From positions 37,597,044-37,661,043 of the forward strand of contig NC_134649.1 of the NCBI RefSeq assembly GCF_030463565.1: DNA of 64,000 bases, given 5' to 3'. Source of the DNA: Pelecanus crispus. Taxonomy: Eukaryota > Chordata > Aves > Pelecaniformes > Pelecanidae. A model generated the notes under the pieces. It was not told the origin of the DNA and did not search any database. It saw nothing but the letters and a program-made list of their open reading frames with translations. The translations under genes and the position numbers were made by a program. Below are positions 54,354-64,000 of the stretch, piece by piece (within the stretch, counting starts at the first letter, position 1; each line of letters opens with the position of its first letter).

Positions 54354-54810
54354 ACCTCCCCGGCTGCGGCACGGCTCCCAGCCGGGGCTGGAGAGGGCAG
54401 CGGGGCTGACGGGGGGCACGGGCGGAGGGGAGGATGGGGTGGCATCAGTATGACTGTGGGGGACCACAGACACAGGGCGCCTCGCCCCCCCCAGTCCTGG
54501 TGCCCACGGCACAAGCAGCAGCCACGGGAGGATTTGGTTTAATAACTCCAGCACCACCAGGGAAGATACAGCCGGGTTTGCCTCCACGGGGGCCAGCCCT
54601 GGAGCACAGATGGGTCCCAGCTTTGGGCACCACAGGGATTTCTGTGCACTGCTTTGCTCCTCACTCACCCATCGCTGGGATGTCTCCAAAGAGGCCACAT
54701 CCAGCCAGGCAGGTTTTCCTGTGTGCTGCGTCTCTCCAGGTGGCTGCAGCACACAAAAGTCCTCCCCGAAGCTCAGCTGAGCCTGGAAGCTGGTGGCAGC
54801 GAGCGTGCAC

Positions 54811-54816
54811 AATAAA
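54811..54816 (+). terminator. UCN2: UCN2 polyadenylation signal AATAAA
   Basis: A canonical AATAAA 458 bases after the UCN2 stop, followed by a GT-rich run (cttgtcgtggtttatactggtc). It is more plausible than the AATAAA that overlaps the stop codon. Confidence 0.7.
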
Positions 54817-56100
54817 AGGTGGCATCAAACACAACTTGTCGTGGTTTATACTGGTCTTGCACCCCTCTCCGCCCCTGTTTTATGTTCCCTCTCCCCAGGG
54901 CTGCAGTGGGGGCACATCCTGGGCTGGGGACCAAAGTTCATTAAGCCCCAAAGAAGGGGTGTCACCCCTTGCACCGGCAGCAAGGCCGGACCCCAGCCCA
55001 GGGTGCCCGCAGCAGCTCTGGGCCAGCGGGGACGTTGCCTTGTGCTGCCGGAGCCGCCGTCTTTGACAAGGCTGGGAGATAAGAGCGGCGCGGAGCAGAG
55101 TGCGGCCACCCCGTGCAAAGTACAGGACGGCGCGAGTGAGGCAGAGGCTGGCGGACGCTGGGGCCGCTGGAGCTGGTGGGGGACGCAGCCATGCTCTTCG
55201 AGGAGTACCTGCTGCAGGGTGAGTGCAGCCCCTTCGCCCTGGAGCAGGTGCTGGCTTTGGGAACAGGGCAGGAGAAATTGGGGTGACCCCGTGCCCTGCA
55301 GGAGGGACATATTTCGGTGGCCAGTGAAGCCAGCAGATGGGTGGGTTGGGGTGAGGTGGCAGGGTGGGTAATGGGTCCTTTGCCTTCCCTGCCTGCCCCA
55401 GGGCTCAGGCAATGCCCGGGCAGCGCTGGACCCCAGGGACACCCTGCTGCAGAAGGTGGGTGCCACAGGGCTGGGTCTGGGGGTTTGTGGGTGCAAGGTG
55501 CAGGACGGGGCAGCGGGGGCACAGGAGCTGCCGGTGACCATGTGTCACAGTGGGGACGCTCCAGGGCAGGCAGTCCAGGTGACAACCACCTGTCCCCAGG
55601 AGGGGGTTCTCCCTGCTGCCCCCCTTGTCCCAGGGGCACTGAGCCCCTGCCAGCATCTCCCCCTTCCCATGTCCCGCCCCATCGCCCCTCCCTGAGTTCC
55701 AGTGTGCCCCCCCCCCCCCCCCGTTCTGGCCCCCCTCTGACCGCCGCGTGCCCCCAGCTCTCCGGTGCCCCACTCTGCCCTTCCCCTGCCGCCCCTAGGG
55801 TGTCCCCGGCCCAGTGTCCCTCCAGTGATCCCAGTGCCCCCTCCCAATCCCGGTGTCGTGTCGTCGTCGTCCCCCCCGCCATGCTGCGTCTCCTCCAGCG
55901 TGTCCCCTGGTACCGGTGTCTCCCGCCCCAGGCCCACTGCCTGCCCCAGCCCCGCTGTCCCCCAGGCCCAGTGTGGCCCCGCGGTCCCAGTGCCCCCAGT
56001 GCCCCCAGTGCCAGTTCTGCCCCATGCTGACCCCACCCCCAGACCCCCTCTAGCCCCGCCCCTCCGCCAATCAGACCGCACCCTTCCCGCTCTGTCCCCG
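54817..56100. other. UCN2-COPG1 intergenic region
   Basis: About 1.3 kb that contains a weak candidate two-exon gene start (55191-55455) and then C-rich, low-complexity DNA (55560-56050, including a C homopolymer near 55707-55722). In human the neighbour on this side of UCN2 is PFKFB4, and no PFKFB4 exon was seen. Confidence 0.6.
55191..55455 (+). CDS. Candidate 5' coding exons of an unrecognised gene
   Basis: Exon A (55191-55218) starts at an ATG in good context (gcagccATGc) and reads MLFEEYLLQ, ending at a consensus gtgagt. Exon B (55409-55455) follows a ctcag acceptor and continues in frame as GNARAALDPRDTLLQK to a gtgggt donor. The upstream 120 bases are GC-rich with gagataagag, resembling a promoter. 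I do not recognise the protein. A third exon could begin at 55518 (ELPVTMCHSGD...), but this is weaker. No stop or terminal exon can be assigned before COPG1. It may be a lineage-specific gene, an alternative 5' end, or chance. Confidence 0.25.
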
Positions 56101-56456
56101 CCCTCTCCTCCTGTCAGTCACCGCTGCGGGCCACGCCCCCGCGCCCCGCCCGCGGCTCGGGCTGCAGCCGGGAGCCACGTCAGGGGGGCGGGGCCGCGCC
56201 CGCGCAGTGTGGCGGGCGGCGACGGCAGTGACAGGCTGGCAGGAAGGGGCGGGGAGCAGGAAGGGGCGGGCGGTGGCACCGGGACAGGGACAGGGACCGG
56301 GACCGGGACCGCCACTGCCACTGGCACTGCCACTGCCACGGGGCGGGAAGGGCCTCGCCGAGGGGCCGCTCGGCAGCACCGGCACCGAGACCGGGATCGG
56401 GACCGCGACTACCACGGGGCGGGAAGGGCCTCGCCGAGGGGCCGCTCGGCAGCACC
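56100..56456 (+). promoter_or_regulatory. COPG1: COPG1 CpG-island promoter and 5' UTR
   Basis: Dense CpG sequence with repeated GC boxes (ggggcggg at several places), no TATA box, and a short simple repeat of gggacc/cactgc units (56280-56340). It leads directly into the COPG1 ATG, as for a housekeeping promoter. The exact start site is not visible. Confidence 0.7.
56336..56456 (+). repeat. COPG1: 45-bp direct duplication before the COPG1 ATG
   Basis: Two identical 45-base copies, at 56336-56380 and 56412-56456, begin ccacggggcgggaagggcct and end cagcacc, offset by 76 bases. The second copy ends exactly at the base before ATG; the first is followed by ggcacc and no ATG. Confidence 0.93.
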
Positions 56457-59400
56457 ATGCTGAAGAAGTTCGACAAGAAGGACGAGGAGTCGGGTGAGGG
56501 GAGGCGGGGGGAGCCGGGCTGTGAGGGGAGACTCCCCCCTGCCGTGGGGAAGGGGGGGAGTTGTGAGGGGAGCCGTGAGGGGAGGCCCCGGGGGCAGCCG
56601 TGAGGGGAGGCCCCGGGGGCAGCCTTGCAGCGGGGGCCGCTGCTGTGCGCAAGAGCTCAGTGAGAAGCACCGTGGAGGCACTAGAGCGGTCTGCTGCCCT
56701 CCTCCTCGCACTGCTGCAACCAGAGGCTAAACCTGTTGCATTGGCACAGCACACTGATGTTACCTGCTGCAGGTGCAGAGTCCGAGACTAAATATTGAGC
56801 ATATTAGCCCTGTTTGCAGTTGCCCAACTCTCAAGCCAGGTGCTAAAGCAGGGTAGAATCCAGTTTATAGTTTCTAGCACTGTTTTATCTGATGCACATG
56901 GTCTGGTCTTCCAGCAAGACTGCTGCCAGCTTCAGTGGGTCTGAAAGGCTGAGAGCACCGAAGAAACACAAAGTGATTGCTTGACCTTTCAAAACTTTAG
57001 GCCCGAGTAGTAAGGAAGAGGTTGATATTTTATGTGGTGTGTAATTCAGGTGGAATCAGGGCTACATATGACAGTGTTGACTTCTGTGGTTGTGCCTTGT
57101 GGTATTTTTTTCATCTTTCTATGAAGCTTGCTTTCTATGCAGCTTGTTCTGCATAACAAATCAGTGTGTCCCGAAGTGAACTGATTCAGCGTAAATCTTA
57201 GTGATTGTTCTGTGTGACTGTGCTTGCTTTTTATTTTAATGTGCATTAAATGCTTTGCCCTTGTTTCCCATGTCCAAAGCCTCCAGTGATGTCTTGATAA
57301 GCAGATAATTTAGTGAGGCAACTGTTGGAGAGGAATTGCTCTTGGCGTTCATTTTTGGGGCTGTTCTTCACTTGCACCTGCTGCATGCTTCAAGGTATTG
57401 CGTTACCTATGGCCAAGGCTGGCAAGAGGTGCACTTCCTTGTATTATGATGCTGCCTCTTGTTGATTTTGTTCATACTGAGAGCTCACAGAGCTTTCCTT
57501 TCCGGCACTGCTGCTTGCATGCTTCCCAACATTTTTTTTTCTTCGCTACTGCCTTTACTTCTCATCCTATTGCTTCTGTTTCAAATGAAGATTCCTAGGA
57601 TTTACTGCACCTGCCTTTCTCCTGTGGATTGTGTATATGTCCAAAATGTATAGCCTGAGTGCTTGTTGTTCTCAGTCGTAGGTGGAGTGCATCATCCCTG
57701 AATTTACAGGCCTCTTATACCCATTCTTTCCATGTAAAGCCTAGCAGGACAGTCTTTTTGTTGAGATGAGTGTGTCCGCTTAATTGGCTTCTGTTTCTTT
57801 GCTTTTCATGGATGGCTGAGGTAGTCTTGGATGAGCTGCTTCAGCTGGGTCTCAGAAATGCACTTTGAGATGTTAATTTGGGCATATCATTGTTCTAAGA
57901 ACCTTGCTCTGTCAGTGACTGTTCCTCTGCAGATCAGTACAAATTGTTGATAGTCATCCAATACTAGGAGCTTTCTGAACACATAGCCTCTGCCTTTCCT
58001 GTGTCTGTTTCTCCTCTGATGGAAAAATGCTTTGACACAGGGTGCTGTGAAGACCAAGACCTCATGTACAATATATTTCAAGATCCTTAGCACTATGAAA
58101 GATGACGAGGTGATGCTCTGTTGTTGATGGCTGATTTAGGGGTTGTAGACATGCTGGGTCATGAGAAATACTGTGCTGCTAGGAAGGTTTTTTGGAACAC
58201 ATTCACATGCTTATACTAGAACTGGTTCATAGTCATACTAGAGACATTGTTTTTGTTCTTTCCCCATGTTTTCTTTTCTCCCCAACCCCGCATAAGTGTC
58301 TGTGCTTTGTTTGGCCATGTACTGCATTTGCAAACTTCTCCTGAGCCAGAGGAGGGCAGTTTATGAACTGGGAAGGAGCCCGGTTGCAGACTTGTTTGTC
58401 TTCAAGTTTAAGACACTCTTGCAAAGGCTCCTGGCGCCAGCATAGGATGCTTCAGGCCCAGGTCAGGTCGGAGCTGGGCCCAGGAGCTGTGCTCTGTAGT
58501 GGATCAGGCTTATTAAACATTGGAACAGCGCTAGAAAAGGCTGTGTTTTGTCCCAGGGCCAGGCTGAACATAGGTACTAATTAAAACCTGCTTATCAATA
58601 ACTGGCAGCTTTTGAAAAGCTGCAGCTCACAAATGCTTAGGAGGCGAGCTAATAGAGACCATGCAGAATGATAGTGCTTTTCCCTCTGATTATTTCATCC
58701 TTAATTGGTGAGGTTTTTAATTATTTAATATAATTTATTCTATTAAGTGGAACAATGAAAGTTACTCTGTGTCCAGACTCTCTAGTCCGCTGTCTTGTTC
58801 TCTTAATTAGTGATAGAGCCAAAAATACTTTACTGGTGGATTCCTGATTGGTTTATAAAGGAGGGATAAAGCACTCCTGACTCACCAGTCTGGCAAGCGA
58901 TGCCTCTTTTTGTCTGCGCTTTTGTTTCTAGGCCTGTCTTATTGATGCTCTAACTGTCAGCCAGCTCCCAGCCCAGGGGCTGGAAATAGGTCTGTGGGGA
59001 CAACAGTGGAGCACAGTTACTTTAGAGCTAATCAGTCTACCTCGGCTTATGGCTACTTAATTCTGGGGGGGATGACAAATCGAAGAACGTTCTGTCTGCT
59101 CTAACTGCTATGAAGACATCCAATTAATATCGCTTAAAAGAGGGAGCTCTGTTTGCTTGCTGTTCATGAGAAAGTTACCTCAAAATGCTGTCTGTTTTCA
59201 AAGTATGGGCATGGTCAGAAAGTTGCTTTCCCATAGCACTATCCCTGGAAAGACTTTTACTGTCTTTATTTTTGCAGGTGGGGGTTCCAACCCATTCCAG
59301 CACCTGGAGAAGAGTGCGGTCTTGCAAGAGGTAAATCCTCAGATGCTCTCCTTTGTGTACCCCTTTCTGTAGAGAGTCTCCCCCTCTCTTGAGTAGGTCA

Positions 59401-62400
59401 CTGGAGAACTTCAGCAAGGAAGTGGGGTTTTGTTACAGTCCTGCTAGCTCTGAAAGAAAATGGGCAACACTCCCATTAGTTCTTATTTTATTGTTGGAGG
59501 GAGGAAGGGAGAAGGTTGAAATGGTCTCTGTAACAAATTAAAGACTGTGAACTCTAAATAGTAATATAATGAATAAAGTTATCTGGGAAAGCTCCCCCTA
59601 AAACAGGAAGGTTGGGAAATTGGCCTTGGATGCACCGAATTCCTTGTAGATGACAAAATTAATGAGCAGGGTGTGAGTGGTTATCGAATAGTCTATGATT
59701 TTGCTCTGAAAAAAATGCCTTTCTATTCAAAAGCACATAAACTTCTCGATCCCCAGACCCTGTTGTTTCAGCGTTATTTGTTTGCTTGCAATGTTGTGAA
59801 CAGTGGTGGCTCCCGTTAGCCTTGCAGAGCTAGCGTACATCTGTCAGAAAAGTAGTGTTTTAGCTAGCACGTGGTCCAGACTTGTATAGGTGCAAGTGTG
59901 ATGAGGATTTGGCCTTTAAACCTTAATTGCACTTGAATTTGTGATCCCAGGATGAGACTGTAGAACCAGCTGTTTAAAAGGGGACCATGTTTAATAGAAA
60001 TTGAGGGGAAGTGTGATCCAAAGTCATTAAGAATCAAGCCATACCTCACCCACAATTTGTTGTTTGTATCAATGGCCAAGACCAGACAGGACAATGTTTC
60101 CAAGGGTGCGCTGGTGTCAATGTCCTTGTCTGTGCTTTGTTTCCAGGCACGGGTGTTTAACGAGACTCCTATAAACCCACGAAAATGTGCTCACATCCTT
60201 ACCAAGATCCTGTATCTCATAAACCAGGTAAGGGAGAGAAAATGACACCTATACAGAGACACCTGCAGCAGGCCCGAAGCTGGTGGTGGTAACTGGGATT
60301 TCCTTCCTTCTTTCCAAACATCTTCTAGGGGGAGCACCTTGGTGTCATGGAAGCTACCGAATCTTTCTTTGCTATGACCAAGCTGTTTCAGTCCAATGAT
60401 GTAAGTCTGCTTGTTGTTTTCTGCTGTATTTATCTGGTGGGACAAATTGTCAACAGTGTCTTTTTCAGCCTGGAGATGTGTCTTTTTATAGAATCAGCTT
60501 TTCCATCCTGCCTGGAACTACCTGATCTGAGTGGGAAGGGTAGAATGAACGTTTAGAAACAGAGATCAGCTTCCTAGCCCTTCCCAGACCTTGCAGCAGC
60601 CTGACTGAAGCATTCTCTGTTTTTGAGACAGAGATTCCTCTCTCTGAATTGCTGTTTAACTGTTGAGATTGTGCTTGGCACAGATCAAGCATATAATCAG
60701 CTAGAATACACTATGCTTTGTGCCCAGCATTAAAAGATCCTGCTTCCTGCTGAGAGTCAACAACAGTATGACCTGGAGGAGGCCAGGAATTAGTACCTAC
60801 CCACAGCAGTAGTACCATTACTAGTTGTCCCCCAAACCACAAGGCATTAAAATCATGAGGCTGGTGTAGAAATCCCCAGATTCAGCAATATAAATTGCTT
60901 GCTTTCTTGCTTTTGAAGTAACAGGGTGCCTTCAGCTAATGATTTCAAGCTTTTCTCCTTGTTCGTGTGAATGAGAAGTGAAACTGTAGATCCAGCTAAA
61001 TCTGGTATCTTTGCGGCTTCAGCCTAAGATTGAGGGATTTAGAAGAGGAAGAGGTATTTTGTTAATCAATATAGTTTTTGTACATATTTTATGCTCAGGC
61101 ACTAGGGCTCTCTGAAGGTATCAGGTCCTTGATCTTCACAGTAAAGTCATGGAAGCAGGGAAAACCGAGATCCCTTCCTATCCAGGATCCTCTCAGCTGA
61201 TATCTGTCTTCCCTCTTTCCTTGTCAGCCAACTCTTCGCAGGATGTGTTACCTGACTATCAAAGAGATGTCTTCTATTGCAGAAGATGTAATCATTGTTA
61301 CTAGCAGGTCAGTCACTTTACTTTTCTTACTGTTACATTCACGTCTCCTCCAGTAATGCCTGTCCAACCTCTTGGAGATAACCGTAGTCCCTAGGCAGGG
61401 TGAGGATAGGGAATGCCCTTGGTGAGGAAAAGGTTTTCCTCTAAAAGAGGCCATTTAAATACAGACACTAAACTCCTAGTGATCTATGTGAAATGTGCCG
61501 TGTACCCATATCCCATGCCCATGGGTGTTTGGATTGTCTCTTTTGGTTACATGATATGGCAGCAGTGCTGTTTTTTCTTCTTTTGCAAAAGGCTGTATTG
61601 TTAACTCCTACTTTCCTGTCTGAATGCCTTGAAGCTTTTTGAAGATTTCTGGCATAAATCCCAAGGCTTTCAACAGGTAGGCAGGGATTTGCTGCTCCTG
61701 TAGCAGCACAGGATGTGACTTCACTGGGGAACAAAATTCCCTGGGTGAGTCATTCCCAAATTGCTGCTCATCCCACTGAAAGGCTGGTGCCATACTGGGA
61801 GACGGGAGCATGAGGGTACAGGGTCTTTTGAGGGCCGAGGCCATGCAGCAGGCAGAAGCCAGTCCCAAGTGCCACAATGTGATGAACTCCCGTCCCTTCA
61901 TAGATGGTCTTTCACTGACCAGGGAGAAGGGAAAGGGCAGGAATGAGTCTTCAGTAAGGAAGGCAAATGGCTCAGGGGCATGTGTGTGCACTCCAGCCTC
62001 CCGTGGTGATCAGGAGCTCAAACAGCCTGCTGATGGGCTTGGAACCCAAGTACTGATCTTTTCCTCCTGCCTTCCCACCCCGGTGGGACTTGCCCGAGGC
62101 CTGCAGTTGCCTGCTTGGCATTCAGCTGTGATCCTGGCTACCTGCTGCTCTGTGTGCACTGTGTGTGCACCTGAGAGCTGCTGGATCAGGAGTGCAATAT
62201 TGAGAGCTTCCTGTTTTCAACCAGCTTAACCAAAGACATGACTGGGAAGGATGACAATTACCGAGGCCCTGCTGTGAGAGCGCTCTGTCAAATCACTGAT
62301 GTAAGTGCTGCTTTTCCCTTGGGGCAGCCCTAGGCCCTTCACCTTTCCTTAATTCACCCCATCCCACCTTTCACTCTGCTTTTCATGCCTTTACATCTCC

Positions 62401-64000
62401 CCTTTCACACTCCTAACGGCTTTTCCATGTCAACTGTTGTTTCCCTCTCCCTGCAGAGTACCATGTTGCAGGCCATTGAGCGCTACATGAAGCAGGCGAT
62501 TGTTGACAAAGTGCCAAGTGTGTCCAGCTCTGCTCTGGTGTCCTCCTTGGTATGTACTCCCTGCAGGGTGGGCCTGAGAGACAGTCAAGCTGGGAAGTAG
62601 TCATCTGTGGTGGGACTGGATGTCTTGGGAGTCTTAGGATTTCATTCTTTGTGAACTGAGGGTCTGGTGCTGACTTTGTGGGATATCGTTGACCTCTTGA
62701 GGCCATTGCTGTCATGACCAGATGTCTGCATGCTGATCCTCTGCTCTGCTATAAGTTGCTGCCGCCAGTGCAGTCATGGGGAAGGCTCGCTGCTGCTTAG
62801 TATGAGCTGTGATTCCCAAAGCTTCCTCCATCCTTCTCTCATGGGTTGTCTCTGGCTTTGTCTCTTCCCCAGCACCTGCTCAAGACCAGTTACGATGTGG
62901 TAAAACGCTGGGTGAATGAGGCTCAGGAGGCAGCTTCCAGTGACAATATCATGGTGCAGGTAGGAAACCCGCCACCAGCACAGGGATTATCAAGCATTAG
63001 CTGGGAGTGTAGCAGACTACTAGAGCTCAGCCAGGTGCTTCTGGGCAACAGAGGGGATAAAAGTGGAAAGAACACGCCGTGGGTTTGTGACGGTCTCTTT
63101 CCCTGCACAGTATCATGCTCTGGGCTTGCTCTACCATGTGCGGAAGAATGACCGCCTGGCAGTCAACAAGATGCTCAGCAAGTTCACGCGCCACGGCCTC
63201 AAGTCACCGTTTGCCTACTGCATGATGATTCGAGTAGCCAGCAAACTGCTGGAGGAAGAGGCTGGCAGGTGAGGGGGCTCCTTTGCCCTGCTGGAAGAAT
63301 TTCCTCAGGTCCTGCTTCCATCTCCTCTTGCAGGCTCACTTGCCATCTCATGAGGGCAATTATTTCTGTCTTTGAAGAATGGCATGCAGCTTCTACCCTC
63401 TTATTGTTGGTTAAAAGGCAGCAGAGAAAATACAGGATGCTTTCATGTTATAGGATGGCTTCTGTGAGTTTTGTCTGTGTACGTGCTTGCACATCAAACA
63501 CTTTCTTTTTTCTCTTGCCTGTTTTGCATGGCTGTTCTTTATTGAGCTATTCTACTTCATTTTCTCTGTCTTCTGTAATTATTTGGCTGTCATGTATGTG
63601 CTGTGGCTTCCAGGTGGATAAGACTTCGGTGTGTACGGCAAGCTCTCGGTGCATGAGGGCTAAGGGAAATTCCCTTTAGCCTGTAAAGCAGAGGGTGTCT
63701 TCTCAGAAGGCAGCCTGACTTCCAGCCCAAGCATGCTGGAAGTACTGTATAACGACCACTATAAAATCTGGGGACAGTGGATTTATGGCTGCTTTTAACT
63801 TTCTACAGGCTATGGGACCTGCCCATTTCTGCTGATGGTTTCCTCATTTCTATTAGCACCTTTGTTTTAATTAATTCTTGTGGGTTTTTTGTCCCTTAGC
63901 CGTGATAGCCCCCTGTTTGATTTCATCGAGAGCTGCCTAAGAAACAAGCATGAGATGGTGGTCTACGAAGCTGCATCTGCCATTGTTAACCTGCCCAACT
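56457..64000 (+). CDS. COPG1: Coatomer subunit gamma-1, 5' part
   Basis: Gamma-COP is part of the adaptor-like F subcomplex of COPI, the Golgi-to-ER coat. Ten exons join in frame: 56457-56493, 59278-59330, 60147-60227, 60329-60400, 61228-61307, 62225-62300, 62457-62549, 62873-62959, 63111-63268, and 63900 to the right edge. They encode about the first 279 residues of roughly 870, all within the adaptin-like alpha-solenoid trunk. The start [13 protein letters not shown] and segments [46 protein letters not shown] and [19 protein letters not shown] are almost identical to human. MLKK (not MIKK), RKCAHIL and [19 protein letters not shown] favour COPG1 over COPG2. All introns are GT-AG. The gene continues beyond the window. 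Confidence 0.97.
56571..56620. repeat. 25-bp tandem duplication
   Basis: Two copies, 56571-56595 and 56596-56620, begin agccgtgaggggaggccccg at the start of COPG1 intron 1, followed by a partial third (agcc). Confidence 0.9.
58660..59060. promoter_or_regulatory. AT-rich candidate regulatory element in COPG1 intron 1
   Basis: This holds clustered homeodomain-type sites: ccttaattggtgagg, tttaattatttaatataatt, tcttaattagtgatag, and ctacttaattctgg. There are no open frames of note. Element status is inferred from motif density only. Confidence 0.25.

Larger units (their letters stand above)
56494..59277 (+). other. COPG1: COPG1 intron 1
   Basis: A 2.8-kb intron that turns from GC-rich CpG-island DNA to AT-rich sequence. 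I see no exon in it. The segment about 58600-59060 is rich in TAATTA-like motifs and is listed as a possible regulatory element. Confidence 0.8.

Noticed and set aside
54349-54354. AATAAA overlapping the UCN2 stop as the real poly(A) signal
   Set aside because: A better placed signal with a GT-rich downstream element lies at 54811, and the overlap follows simply from a Lys codon, TAA stop and following A.

Overview
The window looks like part of a bird genome, probably a gene-dense microchromosome. The genes have short introns with canonical GT-AG borders. There is almost no interspersed repeat: I see only a possible remnant of a CR1 tail. GC content is high from about 11 kb to 56 kb. The protein segments read as vertebrate orthologues, and I cannot name the species.

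Layout, with all recognised genes on the + strand: (1) 1-5950, the 3' half of UQCRC1 (complex III core protein 1), eight exons ending at a stop at 5794-5796. (2) 5951 to about 19960, roughly 14 kb with no gene I can support; the first 5 kb is moderate in GC and the rest is GC-rich. (3) About 19960-50950, complete COL7A1 (type VII collagen, the anchoring-fibril collagen). My hand exon model has 118 coding exons, a 1253-residue NC1 and about 3003 residues in total. It reads signal peptide, VWA1, nine FNIII domains of two exons each, degenerate VWA2, an interrupted Gly-X-Y helix with a hinge, NC2 and a Kunitz domain. (4) 50965-53890, intergenic, with a 42-bp minisatellite and an AT-rich block. 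(5) 53919-54353, a urocortin precursor, called UCN2 because it lies next to COL7A1. (6) 55191-55455, two weak candidate exons of an unrecognised gene. (7) 56100-64000, CpG-island promoter and first ten exons of COPG1 (coatomer gamma-1), running off the right edge.

UQCRC1-COL7A1-UCN2 in this order and orientation matches human 3p21.31. In human the next gene is PFKFB4, whereas here it is COPG1, whose human copy is on 3q21, so an evolutionary breakpoint lies between about 54.8 and 56.4 kb. The genes share no pathway: UQCRC1 is mitochondrial, COL7A1 is extracellular matrix, UCN2 is a secreted CRF-receptor-2 ligand and COPG1 belongs to the Golgi COPI coat.

The oddest signals are an extra decayed collagen exon in COL7A1 (40296-40331), a 38-bp duplication that copies a COL7A1 splice donor (27656-27731), a strong out-of-frame decoy donor at 39826, a 45-bp duplication just before the COPG1 start codon, and the unrecognised first-exon-like sequence at 55191. 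I found no CRISPR array, viral element or clearly new multi-gene system.
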